Source: Rhineura floridana (lineage: Eukaryota; Chordata; Lepidosauria; Squamata; Rhineuridae). From it: DNA of 64,000 nucleotides. Positions 14,010 through 26,436 of this stretch are shown here, piece by piece. The translations under genes were made by a program, and so were the position numbers. The notes beneath the pieces were generated by a model that saw nothing but the letters and a program-made list of their open reading frames with translations, did not search any database and was not told the DNA's origin. Location of the stretch: assembly GCF_030035675.1 (NCBI RefSeq), contig NC_084487.1, positions 92,514,486-92,578,485 of the forward strand, read 5' to 3'. Position 1 is the stretch's first letter, and every line of letters starts with the position of its first letter.

Positions 14010-14840
14010 CCCACTTTGCTCCCAGTGTGGGGTGCCTTTATGGGGTGGTGTGTGGACCCCTGGGGTAATGGGAGGGGGATTCCTCCTCTTGCCCATACTT
14101 GCTGTCATGGGATCAGAGATTCTGCAAGAGCCCTGGTGGGGAGAGTATGGGCCAGGGCTTTAAAGACCTTGGCCTGAATGTCACCAGCTTCTTTCTTCTC
14201 GTGGTGGACTTCCCACCCATCCTCCCTTTGCTTTAGTGCATCACTGAGCTGTGCATAACAGGGTCACTGATTATTAGGGCCAGATAGGAATTTTTCCTCT
14301 CAATCAAATTGGTCCCCGACTGAGCAGGTTTTTTGCCTATCCTTCAGTGGTTTCATGTGTAATTGTTAGGTTTCATTACTTCTGTCACAACTTGTGGCAG
14401 AAATGGCATTGGGCAGGATCAAACATAAAAAGGGACCCCCATAAGGGGTCTAGTGGGACATGCCCCCAGCTTGGGAGAGGCCAGGACTCATCTCACTTGG
14501 AACCATCCCCACAGATTGGCCAGCAGGATCACAGATGGATGGGCAAATGCCACGCCTGAGTCTAACGCTGACCAGCTCCCAAGGGTGTTTCTCAACTGCT
14601 TGTTGGGCTGACTCAGCAGTCCCTCAGCATGGGCTGACGGAATGGAAGCAGATTCTTGCCCTACTGCCATGCCATCATGGTTGTACTCTCATCAATAAAG
14701 TTGGGGCCTGTTTTCACCCATCAACCAGTTGTCGTCTGCTTTATTCCCATGGTGAAGGAAGGATCGCATCATGCTGCTGCCTCACAATATGCCAAACATC
14801 CCTAAAAAGGGCAGTGGAATTCCAAGGGAGGTAACCAAAA
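14010..14840. repeat. unclassified GC-richer repeat-like block
   Basis: Sharp change in composition relative to the AT-rich flanks. It includes 'aggaatttttcctctcaatcaaattggtccccgactgagcagg', a phrase that looks like a dispersed reptile repeat, and an AATAAAG near 14695. The open frame 14460-14834 shows no known domain. A DIRS-like or other retroelement end is possible, but I see no recombinase, RT or clear terminal repeats. Confidence 0.3.
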
Positions 14841-15019
14841 ACACCAGCCATGGCTCTATATGTGTAGAAATCAAGGTCAGCTGCCATTAATCATATGTGC
14901 AATTTTAAGAGACAGAATACTATAACAAGCAATTAAATCAAATAAGAATTATAACAAGTATCCTCTTGAAAAATAGGCCCAAATGACAAAGAGGGAAACT
15001 CAATGAAATCAGGGTTAAT

Positions 15020-15335
15020 TTACAGAAAAACAGATAAATCTAATTTGTCATTCAAACCATAAGGTGACAAGGACTTTAATGTTTGGATTAAAAACACTTC
15101 TCTTTTAACTAATAAATCACAGAAATACTTTTAAAGGGAGTAGATAATGGCACATCTAGGTTCAAATCTAAATCTAAATTCACACCATTGGTTAACCATT
15201 CCATTATTATTACTTTTGAATGAGTGGTTTTGTGAGACATTGAAAAAATGGAACGTATTCCCCATAGAATATGTTGTTATTTGTCTTGCCATTAGACAAA
15301 TGTGGTCTGCCATAATAGTTTCTCAGAGCTTTTAA
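15020..15335 (-). mobile_element. Penelope-like element remnant, C-terminal GIY-YIG region
   Basis: The minus strand ends in an open stretch reading KREVFLIQTLKSLSPYGLNDKLDLSVFL then stop (about 15100-15020). This matches the typical C-terminal signature of Penelope-like proteins (RE.FWI..L.TL.P.GLN). Upstream sequence is diverged. The AT-rich sequence at 13390-14000 may be its 3' region, displaced by the block at 14010-14840. A second, clearer PLE remnant is at 34650-35260. Confidence 0.55.
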
Positions 15336-16019
15336 ATTATGGACCCAAAACAGGTTGATGAACCCTCATCTAACCATTGCACCACCCAGTGATATTTCAT
15401 AGCTAAATGAATACGTATTGCACATAGCATCCACTAGGTGGCTCCCTCTGCAATACTGCACTTCTAGCAAAAGGTTAGCTTCGCTTTTGCTTTCAGTCAT
15501 GCACGACAATATCTTACCAATACTTGTTTTCCATAGAATTTAATTGTGCAGGAAAGCCTTAATAACTTAGGAACTTCACAAAACCAATGAAAGAGTCTGC
15601 TCTGCAGCAAGCCTGAATAAAGTACATCAGTAGTTTTCACCAAAATTGGAATAAAATATGTGATATGCATTCTTAATAACTGAAAAAAGAGGTCAAAATG
15701 TAAATTTTCAGCACTTTTTAATTTACGGTATCTGTTGCGATTTTTATTGGATTGCTTTAAATGTAGCAGCTTTGTAGACCTTATCTGTTACTTCAAGTAT
15801 GCCACAATTCATGTTATCCATCAAACATGTCATTTTTTAAATAAGCTATAGAATTTTGAGGCTTATGACAATGGAACCTTGTTTTTGCTACTCACCTTAA
15901 CTATAGGATCACTCCAGTACTGCTAAATTCTTCATCAAAACAATTTGGTGTAAATTTCATGCTGAAATCTCATTCATGCTTACTTACTCCATTAAAAGGA
16001 ACATAACTTCATATGCTTG

Positions 16020-16200
16020 CCAGGAAGGGAGGTCTGTCTGGCAGGTGCAAAGGACAGGGCCTTTTCTGTGGTTGCCCAAGAGCTATGGAATTCCCTCCCA
16101 TGACATAAAGTCAGCCTCTTCCTTGATAATTGTTTAGATGGGCTGTAAAATGTTTTTGTTCAGGACTGTTTTTAGAGAGGGGATTCAATAGACAGTATTT
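16020..16200 (+). mobile_element. L2-type LINE fragment (ORF2 C-terminus and tail)
   Basis: Reads REVCLAGAKDRAFSVVAQELWNSLP around 16040-16100, the L2 RAFSVVAPELWNSLP motif, followed by decayed 3' sequence. Confidence 0.65.
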
Positions 16201-16523
16201 TTGTTTTAAGTCTTATATTGGTATGGCTGGCTATAATATGACAGGAATCAAATAATATAGAAGGATTTGAAAAAAAATTACTGCTGCCATTATGCTGGTG
16301 ATTATGTTATTTATATTTTTATATGACTTTAAATATTGTGAGCAGTCATGGGAAAATATTGTATTTTGAATGGTGGGGCTAATGAATTTACTAAATAAAC
16401 AAACCAACCTACTTCCAGTGAAATATGAGTAGGGCTGAACTATGTGCCTTGGGAAAACATTATTTTTATCATGGCCATTTTTCAACTTTAACCCTGCTTT
16501 CCTTTCTACATCATATTGAGCAG

Positions 16524-16771
16524 AATCACGAGTTTGTGGATGAACAAACATATGAAGAAAGTTGCATGGAGGTTTCTACTGTCAACAGGCAGTCCAGCCA
16601 TAGTCCCTCTGTCTCTTCCCAACATGGAGTGACAAGCTCTTGCTGCTCACGGCGACATAAAAAGACATTCCGCATCCCAAATGCCAACATAACTGGCAGC
16701 CGTCCAAGTAGTGTTCAAGAACTCAGTACCATTCAGATCAGATGCATGGAAAGAACACCTCTGTCTAACAG
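16524..16771 (+). CDS. KCND2: KCND2 (Kv4.2) coding exon 5
   Basis: Codes for [82 protein letters not shown] plus two bases of the next codon. This is the conserved Kv4.2 cytoplasmic tail: [37 protein letters not shown] and ELSTIQIRC. The acceptor is catattgagcag, starting in phase 0, and the donor AACAG|gtactt, ending in phase 2. The reading continues in exon 6 with the missing base. A tandem 29-bp duplication lies just after the donor. Confidence 0.96.
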
Positions 16772-16792
16772 GTACTTCAGCTTTAGAAATGA

Positions 16793-16852
16793 TCCTAGAC
16801 AGAGATAACATTATGTTCAGCCTCTAGACAGAGATAACATTATGTTCGAGCC
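16793..16852 (+). repeat. 29-bp tandem duplication
   Basis: Two near-identical units of CTAGACAGAGATAACATTATG plus a TTC-AGCCT end. The second has one extra base near its end. It lies 20 bp downstream of the exon 5 donor. Confidence 0.85.
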
Positions 16853-18224
16853 TACCTATCAAAGAATTGGCACGGAGCATGAGCCTCTGTGTGTGTGTGT
16901 TTCCTCTGTTTGGGTCGTAACCTGTGTCTGTCATGTTATGGAGAAAGCACTTTCCTAGTCTTGATTATAATGATTTTGAAGTGCTTACCTGGGAGAGTAA
17001 AAGTGAATGAATGCTGATACTTTTAAGTATCATGGCAAACCATTTGTGTAAAGTGTTGGACTTTACCTAAACTACTTTCTGAAAGTCTTCCCATTTGTAA
17101 TTCAGCTGACAATCGGTGGCCACATTATGCCAAACCACTGATGGACTGAAACCACCTATGAATCCTGTAGGGCCAGTATTTTTACAGATAGCTATTCAGA
17201 AGCCCATAGGTCAAACTTTTCCTTGACAGATGATCTCATTCAGAACAAAACAAACAAATCTAAGACTGAATGTCTTTATTGGAAAAATATTGCTGTGTAG
17301 ATGAGCATTAAATTTACTCATAGCACTGGGCAAAATTGTTACTACAAGCTTACCAACTGATCTCATATGACACCATATGGGAGAGAGTTGGGTTTTTTTA
17401 AAAAAAACAAACCCTTGCATTTAATACACAAGACTTAATATTTACAACTGATATAACACACTGAAAAATTCTCACTGTCCTAATATTTTCAAAATATAAC
17501 TGAGAGTTGCAGTCCATTATTTTATATTATTACTACACCTATTCAAAAATACTTTGGTGTGTGAGTTTTATGTAATTGAAGCTAACTGATATGACCATTT
17601 TTTTTGTAAAATGGTGAAGTCAAAATATGTGACCTTTCAGGACATTTTGGTAAAGTGCATTGGTCTTGTGAAAGCTCTGACCCATGTTGAAATACTAGCC
17701 TCCAGAACAAGCAAAACATTAGTTTAGCACATCAGAATCTGTTGCAATTCAGAGATCTGTATACATTCACATGTACACAAAGATATGCATGTGTGGCCTA
17801 CTCCATTTGTTTCCATAGAGGCCATGATCTTTACAAACACTTATTTGGACCCAGATATGGTGGCACTTCACTGAAATGAATGGAAAGATTGTGTGGACAG
17901 GAAAATTTCACATGTCTGTGATTCAGGTGTATTTATAATATCTATGATATCTAGGTTGGGATAACTAATGTTGGTAACTAGGGCCAGGTGTCCCATTGCT
18001 CTCAATAGCAAATACAGCCACCTGAGGTACAACCAGTCACTAGGATCAATATGAGCTAGTAGACCAGAAAATAGCCTTGGTATTCTAGTCATGGTGATTT
18101 CACAGACCTGCCCCCCTTTGTAATGCTATACTTTATTATTCTGAACTTGTTTCATAACACTTCCATTTAAAATGTGCTGAGGGTGGTGGATGAAGAGTAG
18201 AATAAGCATTGGGAGATATATAGA

Positions 18225-18306
18225 CATTTTTAGTTGCATCCTACATGCTGCCCTGGGCTCCTATTGGGAGGAAGAGCAGGATATAAAGCAAATAATAAAT
18301 AAATCC
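18225..18306 (+). mobile_element. L2-type LINE 3' end
   Basis: Typical 3' terminal sequence: 'gctgccctgggctcctattgggaggaagagcaggatataaagcaaataataaataaat'. Only the tail is left. Confidence 0.7.
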
Positions 18307-18339
18307 TGGATGGTTTCCTGACATCCCCAAATTGAATAA

Positions 18340-18576
<237 letters not shown>

Positions 18577-20837
18577 AACAGTTAGAATAAAGACCACTTA
18601 GAAGGTGAACTGCAGCCAAGAGAATACCTGAAGAAAGAGGGAAACAACAACCCTTTGTTCAGTGGAACAGCAAAAAATGGATGAGGAGTTCTGGAGATTC
18701 AAAATATGTTGGGTTTTCAATATTGAATTGAGTGCTGTGGGCAACCAAATGGAATTTCTACACATCACTTGAACTTTTCTGGAGCAACTTCTTCTGTGAC
18801 TCTTTTGATTTACTCTATGAGCACAATGAAATGTCTCCCATTGATGCTTCTTCTTACCATGAAAAATCTTTTTAATAAAATATCAAAAACAAAACAAAAA
18901 AACAACCACCACTCACCACTCCCAACTGAATGCAAAACTAAGGCTGGAAATAAAGTTTTGATAATGTGTTCTCTTTTTTCCTGTCGATAAACCATGAACC
19001 CATGACAAAGTGATTTGAAAAGTGAGATAGAGAAAATGGCTCATACAATATTTGTATCAATTGAAAGAAATAACCATAATGCATGTGAAAATTCTTTGGA
19101 GCTGTGATCTGAGTTTACTTCTGTTATTTATTTCACATTAGGCATGATAACATTTTACTGTAGAAATGGGGCATTTCTGTGCATTTACAAAAAAAACTGA
19201 TTGTTAATGTTCCATGGTTGTACAAATAATTTCCTTCGGGGGGGGTTAAGTATTTCTCACTCAAAACATGCATTAGTGAACTTGAGGTGTTCAGTTAGTT
19301 TAGTATTTATCATTGTTTTATCTTGCTTCCTTGGTACTGTTACAACTGCAATAATTCAATATACATCTGTTGTATCAGGAATCAGGCTTTTCTTTATATA
19401 ACTGCACAAGTTCAGCTACACAAGATAAAATCATCATCTGGATAGACAGTACAGTATTTTCTGTTATATGGAAACATTTTAAATAAGTTCATAACCAAAA
19501 CTGTTGTATCAAAAATGTAGATTTTTTTTTAAAAGGTTTCTTTAATTCTCATTACACTGTAATTCCTTAAAACCAATCATTACCTTTTGCTACATTTTTC
19601 CCCCCTTGGATGTCAAGTTTCCATAAATTACCTAAGAAGCCCTGTTTTATGAACACCATTCTACATTTTATGTTTCCTGAAAATGACTGTCTTCCTAATG
19701 TAGTGATTCAGTGTAATTCTCATCTGAAGTGACAATAACTTGGATTAGTGATTGACATCTCTAAAACTTCACTACTATTTTGTGCTACTATTTGGACAAG
19801 CTGAGCATTGGGAGACATGCAAGTAAGTTTTCCTAAGGATTACTAAAATGTTGTTTGTCAAGTCTGTATTCTGGAACATTTAGTAAGATATCCTAACAAA
19901 GATGACTGTTGAAATGTGAGCTTTGGACCCACTGTTGCAAAACAATAGTTGACATCAAAGGAACGTACCACAGTAGAATTACTCATACCACTGTAGGTTC
20001 AATACACAAACTTTACTGTTTAAATTTGTCTTTTTGTTTTATTGTTCAAAGGATTTTTAAAATGCTATTTCCAGAAAAGGAACTTACCTTCATAGTTGCT
20101 AATTTGTTTAGGAACATTGTGGTTTTTCATCATTTCAAATCTTCCAGTAAAAAGATATTTCTAAGTAAGAACATGTAACTAAACATTGAAGGTGCTTCTC
20201 AAGAAATTACTAGATAGATTTGTATAGCTGCTCTGCCACAGGGGGTCCTATACGACTATGTATTGCCAGGTATATCCTAATCTGATCATTGAATCCAGCA
20301 CTGTATGGAAGTAAGAATGTCCTTAAGTAGTTTCTTGTCTGAAATTATGTCCTATTAAAAATAATATATTGGATGTTGGTCATCAGATTCCATCTTCATC
20401 TATTCCCAACCAATTTCAGTAGTACAGATTAACCACACCAGTTGCTGTAGTATTATGTGACCAGTGTAACATCCAAACACATTTCACTTTGCCACACCAT
20501 TAGGCCAGGTCCTCCTTTATAGCTGAGTGGATGGGAAATGGAAAAGTGCAGGCTCTCCCAGTCCAGTCCTCTGGACTGATCAGCTCTGGCCTTGGTTTTG
20601 TTGCATCAGTAACAGTAATAATATTCCTCTGAGTAAGCAGAGATTTCTTGTCCATCTTTTGAAGATGAGTACATTTTGTGCTAAGATGAGTTCAAGGTGA
20701 AAAGGCAAGGCCTTTTATCTCTCCCTCATCTTTTCATCTCAGCCACGTTTCTCCCTTTGAGATTATCCTTTCCAAAATGTACTCATTTTAGTCTCTGTTA
20801 TTCTGCTTCTCAGTACATTAGCAATAAGTCTGTTGCC

Positions 20838-20980
20838 TTTAGGGAGGCCAGGTGAAAAAGATGACAGGGCTCCTGTACCTAATAGTTGTGCAGAAGAGGA
20901 CACCTGCTGAAATGCCCTCTTCTGCACAACTGGTATAGATGCAGGGGCCCTGTCCTCCTCTTTTGCATCTGACCACCCTG
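20838..20980. mobile_element. foldback MITE
   Basis: Palindromic over about 140 bp. The left arm ...GACAGGGCTCCTGTACC...AGTTGTGCAGAAGAGG is mirrored by CCTCTTCTGCACAACT...GGGGCCCTGTCC. The flanking gttgcc (832-837 and 981-986 of the 20-kb block) may be a short target duplication. Internal loop of about 15 bp (ACACCTGCTGAAATG). Confidence 0.7.
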
Positions 20981-20998
20981 GTTGCCAGGCAGTGGAGA

Positions 20999-21185
20999 CT
21001 GGTGGCTCTGACATCAGTGGGGCAGTGAATCTGCTCTATTTTTTAGTCTGAACTTTCAAGGAGCTGTCCAAGGTGCTGAAACCTAATCCCAAAACAGGTT
21101 GAGCACCTTGTATAGCTTCTTGAAAGTTTGGACTAAAACCTGGAGTGGATTTACTGCCCCTCTGACATCAGAGCCTGTTGCCAGG
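20999..21185. mobile_element. foldback MITE, same family as 63466-63615
   Basis: The left arm CTGGTGGCTCTGACATCAGTGGGGCAG...AGTCTGAACTTTCAAGGAGCTGTCCAAGGTGCTGAA is mirrored by a right arm GAGCACCTTG...CTTGAAAGTTTGGACTAAAA...CTGCCCC. The right end has a small insertion. It sits directly beside the foldback at 20838-20980. Confidence 0.75.
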
Positions 21186-21357
21186 GCTTACATTTGCACC
21201 AGACTGTGGGAGCTTTGCCTCATGTAAACAGTTAAGATAAATACAGATATAGATCTAAAGCTAGATAATTTATGGTATTTCCTATGAGACACAGTATCTA
21301 TTATGGCAGATACGGAATTAGTCTGATAACCCATCAGTAAGTCTGGTAACCCATCAG

Positions 21358-21445
21358 TCAGAGTGCAATTCCATACATCTCAATGCAGAAGTTTTTCAGT
21401 GGAGCTTACTTCCAGGTAGGTTTACATATGATTGCATCCTAAATT
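21358..21445. repeat. dispersed 'aagtcccattgaa' palindromic repeat
   Basis: 'gagtgcaattccatacatctcaatg...tggagcttacttccaggtaggtttacatatgattgcatcct' fits the repeat seen at 61749 and 62512. Diverged. Confidence 0.5.
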
Positions 21446-22799
21446 TATGAAACATAATACAAAAGGGTGAAATAGGTGATTATTTAATAACTGACCGTAT
21501 AAAAGAAGAATACATAGGCATTATTTTAGTCATTTGCACTAGAATGACTCATTCATTTCTGCACACTGGAAAGAATCTACAGAGTTTGTGAATGAAGTCT
21601 GGACTTTTTACTCAACTGAGAATTTATAATATGCAAAGCCAGAGTTTTCTGTTCCCTGCTTTGATCTTTCTAAGTGATTCCACCAAAACCACATAGTCAT
21701 TTCATTCTTCAGTCACAGAAAAATGGTTCCATTTTGATAATCAGATGTTGTAACCCTTGGCTCCTGCTGAATAAAACATTTGCATATAGTGTACTAGATA
21801 ATGGTGAAGTAGTCATTGGTTTGCTTCACTATGTTAAAAAGCAAGGAAAGACAGCTCAAGGTTTATAAACTGTCCCTCTAAATAACTTTGATCAGAGCTG
21901 GCTTTGTTTGTAATTTGTGTTGAAATATTTTCTGAATTTAAAATTGCCCTTGTATCAACAATTTGCAACCGTTTCTGCTTCTGCTTCTTCTAGCAACATT
22001 GAACTTCTGAATTAAATTTATGGATGTTAATTTGCTGAGAGAATATGGCTGTTACAGAAAGCTCCTGGAGACAAAGGCCCATATTCAGGAGATGTAATCT
22101 GCATGCAAAAACAGGTCTTAATACAGAGCTCTGACATACTGGGTTCTCAAAAGGCTTTTGTGCAAGAGGAAAACAGAACAGATACCACAATGGAGTGATG
22201 ACCCATACATTATCCCATAGGGATCCACTTGTGCTGCTGAGGCAGTGTCATTCTATAGGTGCAACAGCATCTCCACTATCTCCTGGTTCATTGCCCATGT
22301 GTCTTTTTATTAGGGCCAACTCTGTTCCATGTTACAAAATGCATAACCCAGTGAAGCCATGTTGGGATTTAAAGTTTTGGTCTCTTATGATGTTACATTT
22401 CTTATAGAACAGGTTACATTCCAACAGTGTGACCTTCATTTCACATGCACGCATACACGCACGCACACACACACACCTCTCTTTTGAATTTGGTAAGATT
22501 TTCCATAAAGCTAGCCTGACCATCACCCATGCAAAAATCCTATAATTTTTCTCTAGAATTCAGATGCTAAAATTTCTTTTAGTGTTTTAGGTGATTTAAA
22601 TGCTGTTTTTCGGTAGTGAATGACTTGGCGACTGTGTAAAATGCATCTGTACTGTAAATGAAATGTAATTATTTCTGTGTATCACACAAAGAAACCAAGA
22701 TTGTTGTTTTTTGACAATTTTGGGGGGATTTGAAATTTGTATTGTACTTCAAAAGGACAGTATAACAAGATGTGTTATGCTGAATAAATCAGACATCTG

Positions 22800-24849
22800 A
22801 GGAATATTTAAATAAAACATCTGCATGCTTGAATGGGCCAACTGGTTTTGCAATAACCTCATTCAGGGAGCATTTTCCTTTTGCCCATATTTCCAGTGAA
22901 CCTCAAGTAAATGTGGGAAACATTTCTTAAAGGTCCTCATGTGATTCAAGATGTCATTCATTCTAACTATTGTGCAGGTAAAAGCACCATTATCTCCAGA
23001 ACATCAAGAACAACCTCTCTCCTCCAGTGCCTCAAAATAGCCTGTATTTTACTACCCTACCTAAAAAAAATAATACAGTGTAATGCATGAAGTCTCTTCA
23101 ACTCCTGTTCACCAGCTGTAGACACACAGCCCTAGTCTGATCAGTAGCCATAGCAGCACTGAGCAATTACTTGAGGGGTGAGAGTAATGGGCAGGAAGTT
23201 ATTAAATCTGGTTGGTTATCATACCAAGACTATATGCATTCAAGTGGATGGATTGTGCTACAAATTATATATACAGCATCCATTTGCACACACAGGTTCT
23301 CATCAAGATAAGGATTCATGTGGAGAAGCCTGCTTTGTGTTTGTATGTATTCCCCCCTATTTCATTGTTGGGGGATAGGCCAGATCTGGACCTTTCTCAG
23401 TCCTGCTCCCTCCTTTTGTGGTGATCTTATGGCAGTAAAAATAGAGATCATGGATGCTCTACCCCCCCACTACTTCCCGACACCATCTTCCTTTGTTCCA
23501 ATCTGTAGTATTTAGCAATTCTGTGTAGTGCCATTCATGAGTGCTCAATGATCCTTGGGGCGTACTCAATAGTCTTCAGGAAAAGTAGTAGTAGTAGTAG
23601 TAGTAGTATGTTTTTTTAAAAAAGTAGGCTGTGGTCATCTACATTTGGCAGATAAAAAAGGGCCCAGTTCAATATGAGTTCTCCAAACTATTTGCACATA
23701 TGAGTTGTCAAAGTTTTCCATCCAATGTGTGTGTAGACAAAGCTCCATTCACTTCAAAGTGAAGACACAGGTGGAATATCCCATACAAAGAGACCCATAA
23801 GGGCAAATTTGCAAAACGAGCCATCTCAGTTTATTCACCTCATTTGTGTTGCACGTGTAATTTTAACATTTATATTCAGATCTTAGGGTTGCCTACCCTC
23901 CAAGTTTGGCCTGGAATGACCAAGAATTGAGCTCAATCTCCAGGAGACTTGCCAACCCTCCAGGTCTGGCCTGGAGTCCAGGATTTAACCTCAGTCTCAT
24001 AGAACCTCTTGAAGCCAATACTGAAGATGTGACTACAAGCCACCATTGTGGTCTCACACCAGCCTGTCATCTCAAGAGGCCTAAGTAGGAAGATGCAGGA
24101 GATACAAGGGAGGGTAGTAGTCTGTAAAGAGAGGAAAAAAACATTGAAATTAATCCTGGGTAAATGTTAGGAGTTAGGAGACTGGTACAGGTGCAGAGAT
24201 AGCTGGAAGTGACAGACAGGAGGAGCTGAGTATTCAAGAACAGTTTTCTGTATCTCTCTGTTGCAAAGTGTGTTGCAGCTGCCCGCTGACTGAGCCAGAA
24301 GGCCTCTCTGCACTATACTGGTCAGTCATACCATTTTTCTTTCTTAAATTTAAACAAAAACATTCAAATCATTACAAACAATGGTGGTTGTGAAGGACCT
24401 TCAGACAGTGGCACAGGAAAAAAGAGAAGGTGTTTGTGTAGTTTTAATGATGACTGGTGCAAGGTCGATGCATTCAAAAATTGACTTCACAACATCAACA
24501 GAGTTACGGCAGAATGCATTCTGTGCCATCAGGGGTTTTCAGTTAAGTATGAGAGAAAAAATGCAGTGGTAAGCCATGCTGAAAGCATAAAACACAAGGA
24601 ATTAGAGAAACAACAGAAAATAATGCCACAGATCACATCCAAAAGAGACTTATCCCAAGAAAATCAGGTGACAATAGCTGAAGTCAGGCAGGTTTACCAC
24701 CATTTCCCACTATTTAAGTTACACAAGCCAAGACTGTGCAAACAAAATGCTTCCAAGAATATTGCCTGATTCTGAAATTGCCTCTCCCCCCAAAAAAATT
24801 CTTGTGGGTGGACAAAAACAACCAGCATAGCAGAAAATATTTTGACACC
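22800..24849. other. intergenic, mostly featureless
   Basis: Contains an (AGT)n microsatellite (23584-23609) and a diverged duplicated segment around 23888-23998, in which a unit near 'ccctccaagtttggcctgga' appears twice about 60 bp apart. Otherwise I see nothing recognisable. Confidence 0.6.
23584..23609. repeat. (AGT)n microsatellite
   Basis: Uninterrupted AGT run of about eight to nine units. Confidence 0.9.
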
Positions 24850-25614
24850 TGTGATGTCCCTGTATATATAATACTGTAAATATGTAAGTGTGGGTTTATT
24901 AGAGTATATGTGGTAAATAGACTGAGTGAGGAGGGGAGTACATGGGTTGGAATGTTGGAGAATGTGGTATGATGATTGGCTGAGTGTCTGAAGGTATAAA
25001 TGAGAGGATGACAGCTGAGAGGGGGTTCGGTTGGTTGGTTCTGCGGGTTGCTTTTGGATAGGGTGGATTGGATTAGGCGGGTAGTGAGGCAGGTTATTGA
25101 TGACTAAAAAACATAAAGAGTAACACATCTTATGAAACCACACGCTTGTTGACTGAACCTTGAAGTAATCTTGTTATTCCCTGTGTATATAAATAAATAT
25201 TTCTTGGTTTACCGAAACGCCGATCCTTGGCTGGACTTTCACAGACCAGAAGGGTGGGCAGGGTATATACCAAGGTTGGGAAACAGTATCAATGATGGCA
25301 GCGGTGAAGAGATAGTGTAACATCATCAGGTATCCAGAGCAACCCAGGGCTGTAATCTTTATAGGCACAAAGATACAGGGGTCTTGTGGCCTGCAAGTGC
25401 ACCCAGACACAACGTAGCAATAAGCCAGGAGGAGACGAAGGCACAGTCTCAAGGCAATATTGTTTACAGGGAGTGTCTGGTGGTGCTGCCTAGCAGGAGG
25501 ATCTTGAGAGATCTTTGCTAGAGCCAGTGAGAGAACCGTTTTGAGAGCAGGACCCTGAGGTGGGACCATGACAAGGCGGTGACCAGAGGAAGCGTCCTGA
25601 TAACACCCCCCCCC
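24850..25614 (+). mobile_element. LTR retroelement fossil: one LTR plus leader
   Basis: A candidate LTR at 24850-25291 starts TGTGATG and ends in CA. It has a TATA-like box (ggtataaatgag, about 24994) and a polyadenylation signal (aataaat, about 25190) in the right order for U3-R-U5. One base after it, TGATGGCAGCGGTG resembles a primer-binding site complementary to a tRNA-Leu 3' end. Leader-like sequence then runs to about 25614, where a hAT-like fossil begins. No second LTR and no coding region are seen, so it is a broken remnant. Gypsy versus endogenous retrovirus cannot be decided. Confidence 0.45.
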
Positions 25615-25663
25615 AAAAAAACTAGAACTTTTGCTTAAGGACTTGGATAATGCACCGTTTTTT

Positions 25664-25679
25664 AAAGTTGGGTCTGACG
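25664..25679 (+). repeat. left 16-bp target site duplication of the HAL1-like element
   Basis: AAAGTTGGGTCTGACG, preceded by TTTTTT, which fits an L1 endonuclease TT/AAAA-type site. It is identical to 27672-27687. Confidence 0.93.
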
Positions 25680-26436
25680 GACTTCCGGGAAGGGTGACTT
25701 AGCCTGTGCCTGCTTTTGAGACGGGCTCCTGCCTCAAAAGAAGCTTATTCAGATATATCAGTCAGTTTTTTCTTTTTTTTTTGACTGATTAAACTTCTCC
25801 CGGGTAGGGAGAAACGAAGAGATTAACCTCAAAGCCTATTTTTGTTGGGACGACCAGATCTCATTAATTTATGGGACGAGGTCCAGCCGACGAAGGTGGG
25901 ACGGATTTTCAACAGCAAGCTCTATCTGTTAAAGCGAACGTTCATCTTATCTTCTAAGAGAGAACGCACTAACAGGCAAGCACCCTTCTTTCTATATTTT
26001 TCTTTTACTTGACTTAAATTGTTGCTGTTTAAAAGAGATTTGCCAGATTGATCAGTTTTTGACATCTCACTGGGGAGCCATAACTTCTCTCTGCTACGCA
26101 CTAATTAATAGCTTATCTCTGTTTTTGTTGCAAAAAGCTGTCCTGGATTTGCATTCTAAAGATATACACAGAAGAGGGATTTCTATTCCAGATTTTTATT
26201 TTGAAAAATATTATACTGTTTTGAGACTACTCTCTTTTTGGTCTATTTTATTTTGACGAATCTGTTTCTTGACGATTGCCATTAATTGTTTCGATCCTGG
26301 GAACTGCATTTTGTTTACTTAACTATTGGAGAGATAAGGCTGTCTGCTCTGTTTATACTGTGATGTCACCAAGTTTGGAGTATTAACCCAATTGTTGCTG
26401 AAATAAGAAGTGGTTTTCCTATATTTTTCTTTTAAA

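Larger units (their letters stand above)
12789..16523 (+). other. KCND2: KCND2 intron 4
   Basis: Contains Penelope-like remnants on the minus strand (about 13390-14000 and 15020-15335), separated by an unclassified GC-richer block (14010-14840), and an L2-type fragment at 16020-16200. In 12790-13390 and 15420-16010 I see nothing recognisable. Confidence 0.8.
18577..22800 (+). other. KCND2: KCND2 3' UTR and downstream sequence, end uncertain
   Basis: AT-rich sequence follows the stop. Canonical AATAAA signals lie at 18874-18879 and 22783-22788. Kv4.2 transcripts have long 3' UTRs in other vertebrates, so the distal signal is possible, but foldback MITEs at 20838-21185 lie in between. Without transcript data I cannot choose. 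No other feature is seen in 18600-20830 or 21450-22780 except the CA/CG-rich run at about 22447-22478. Confidence 0.4.

Noticed and set aside
14460-14834. 124-codon open frame
   Set aside because: Overlapping frames on both strands are equally open, as expected for GC-richer DNA; no recognisable domain.
24694-25143. 149-codon minus-strand frame (NPIHPIQKQPAEPTNRTPSQ)
   Set aside because: Lies antisense over the LTR-like block; low-complexity translation with no family resemblance.
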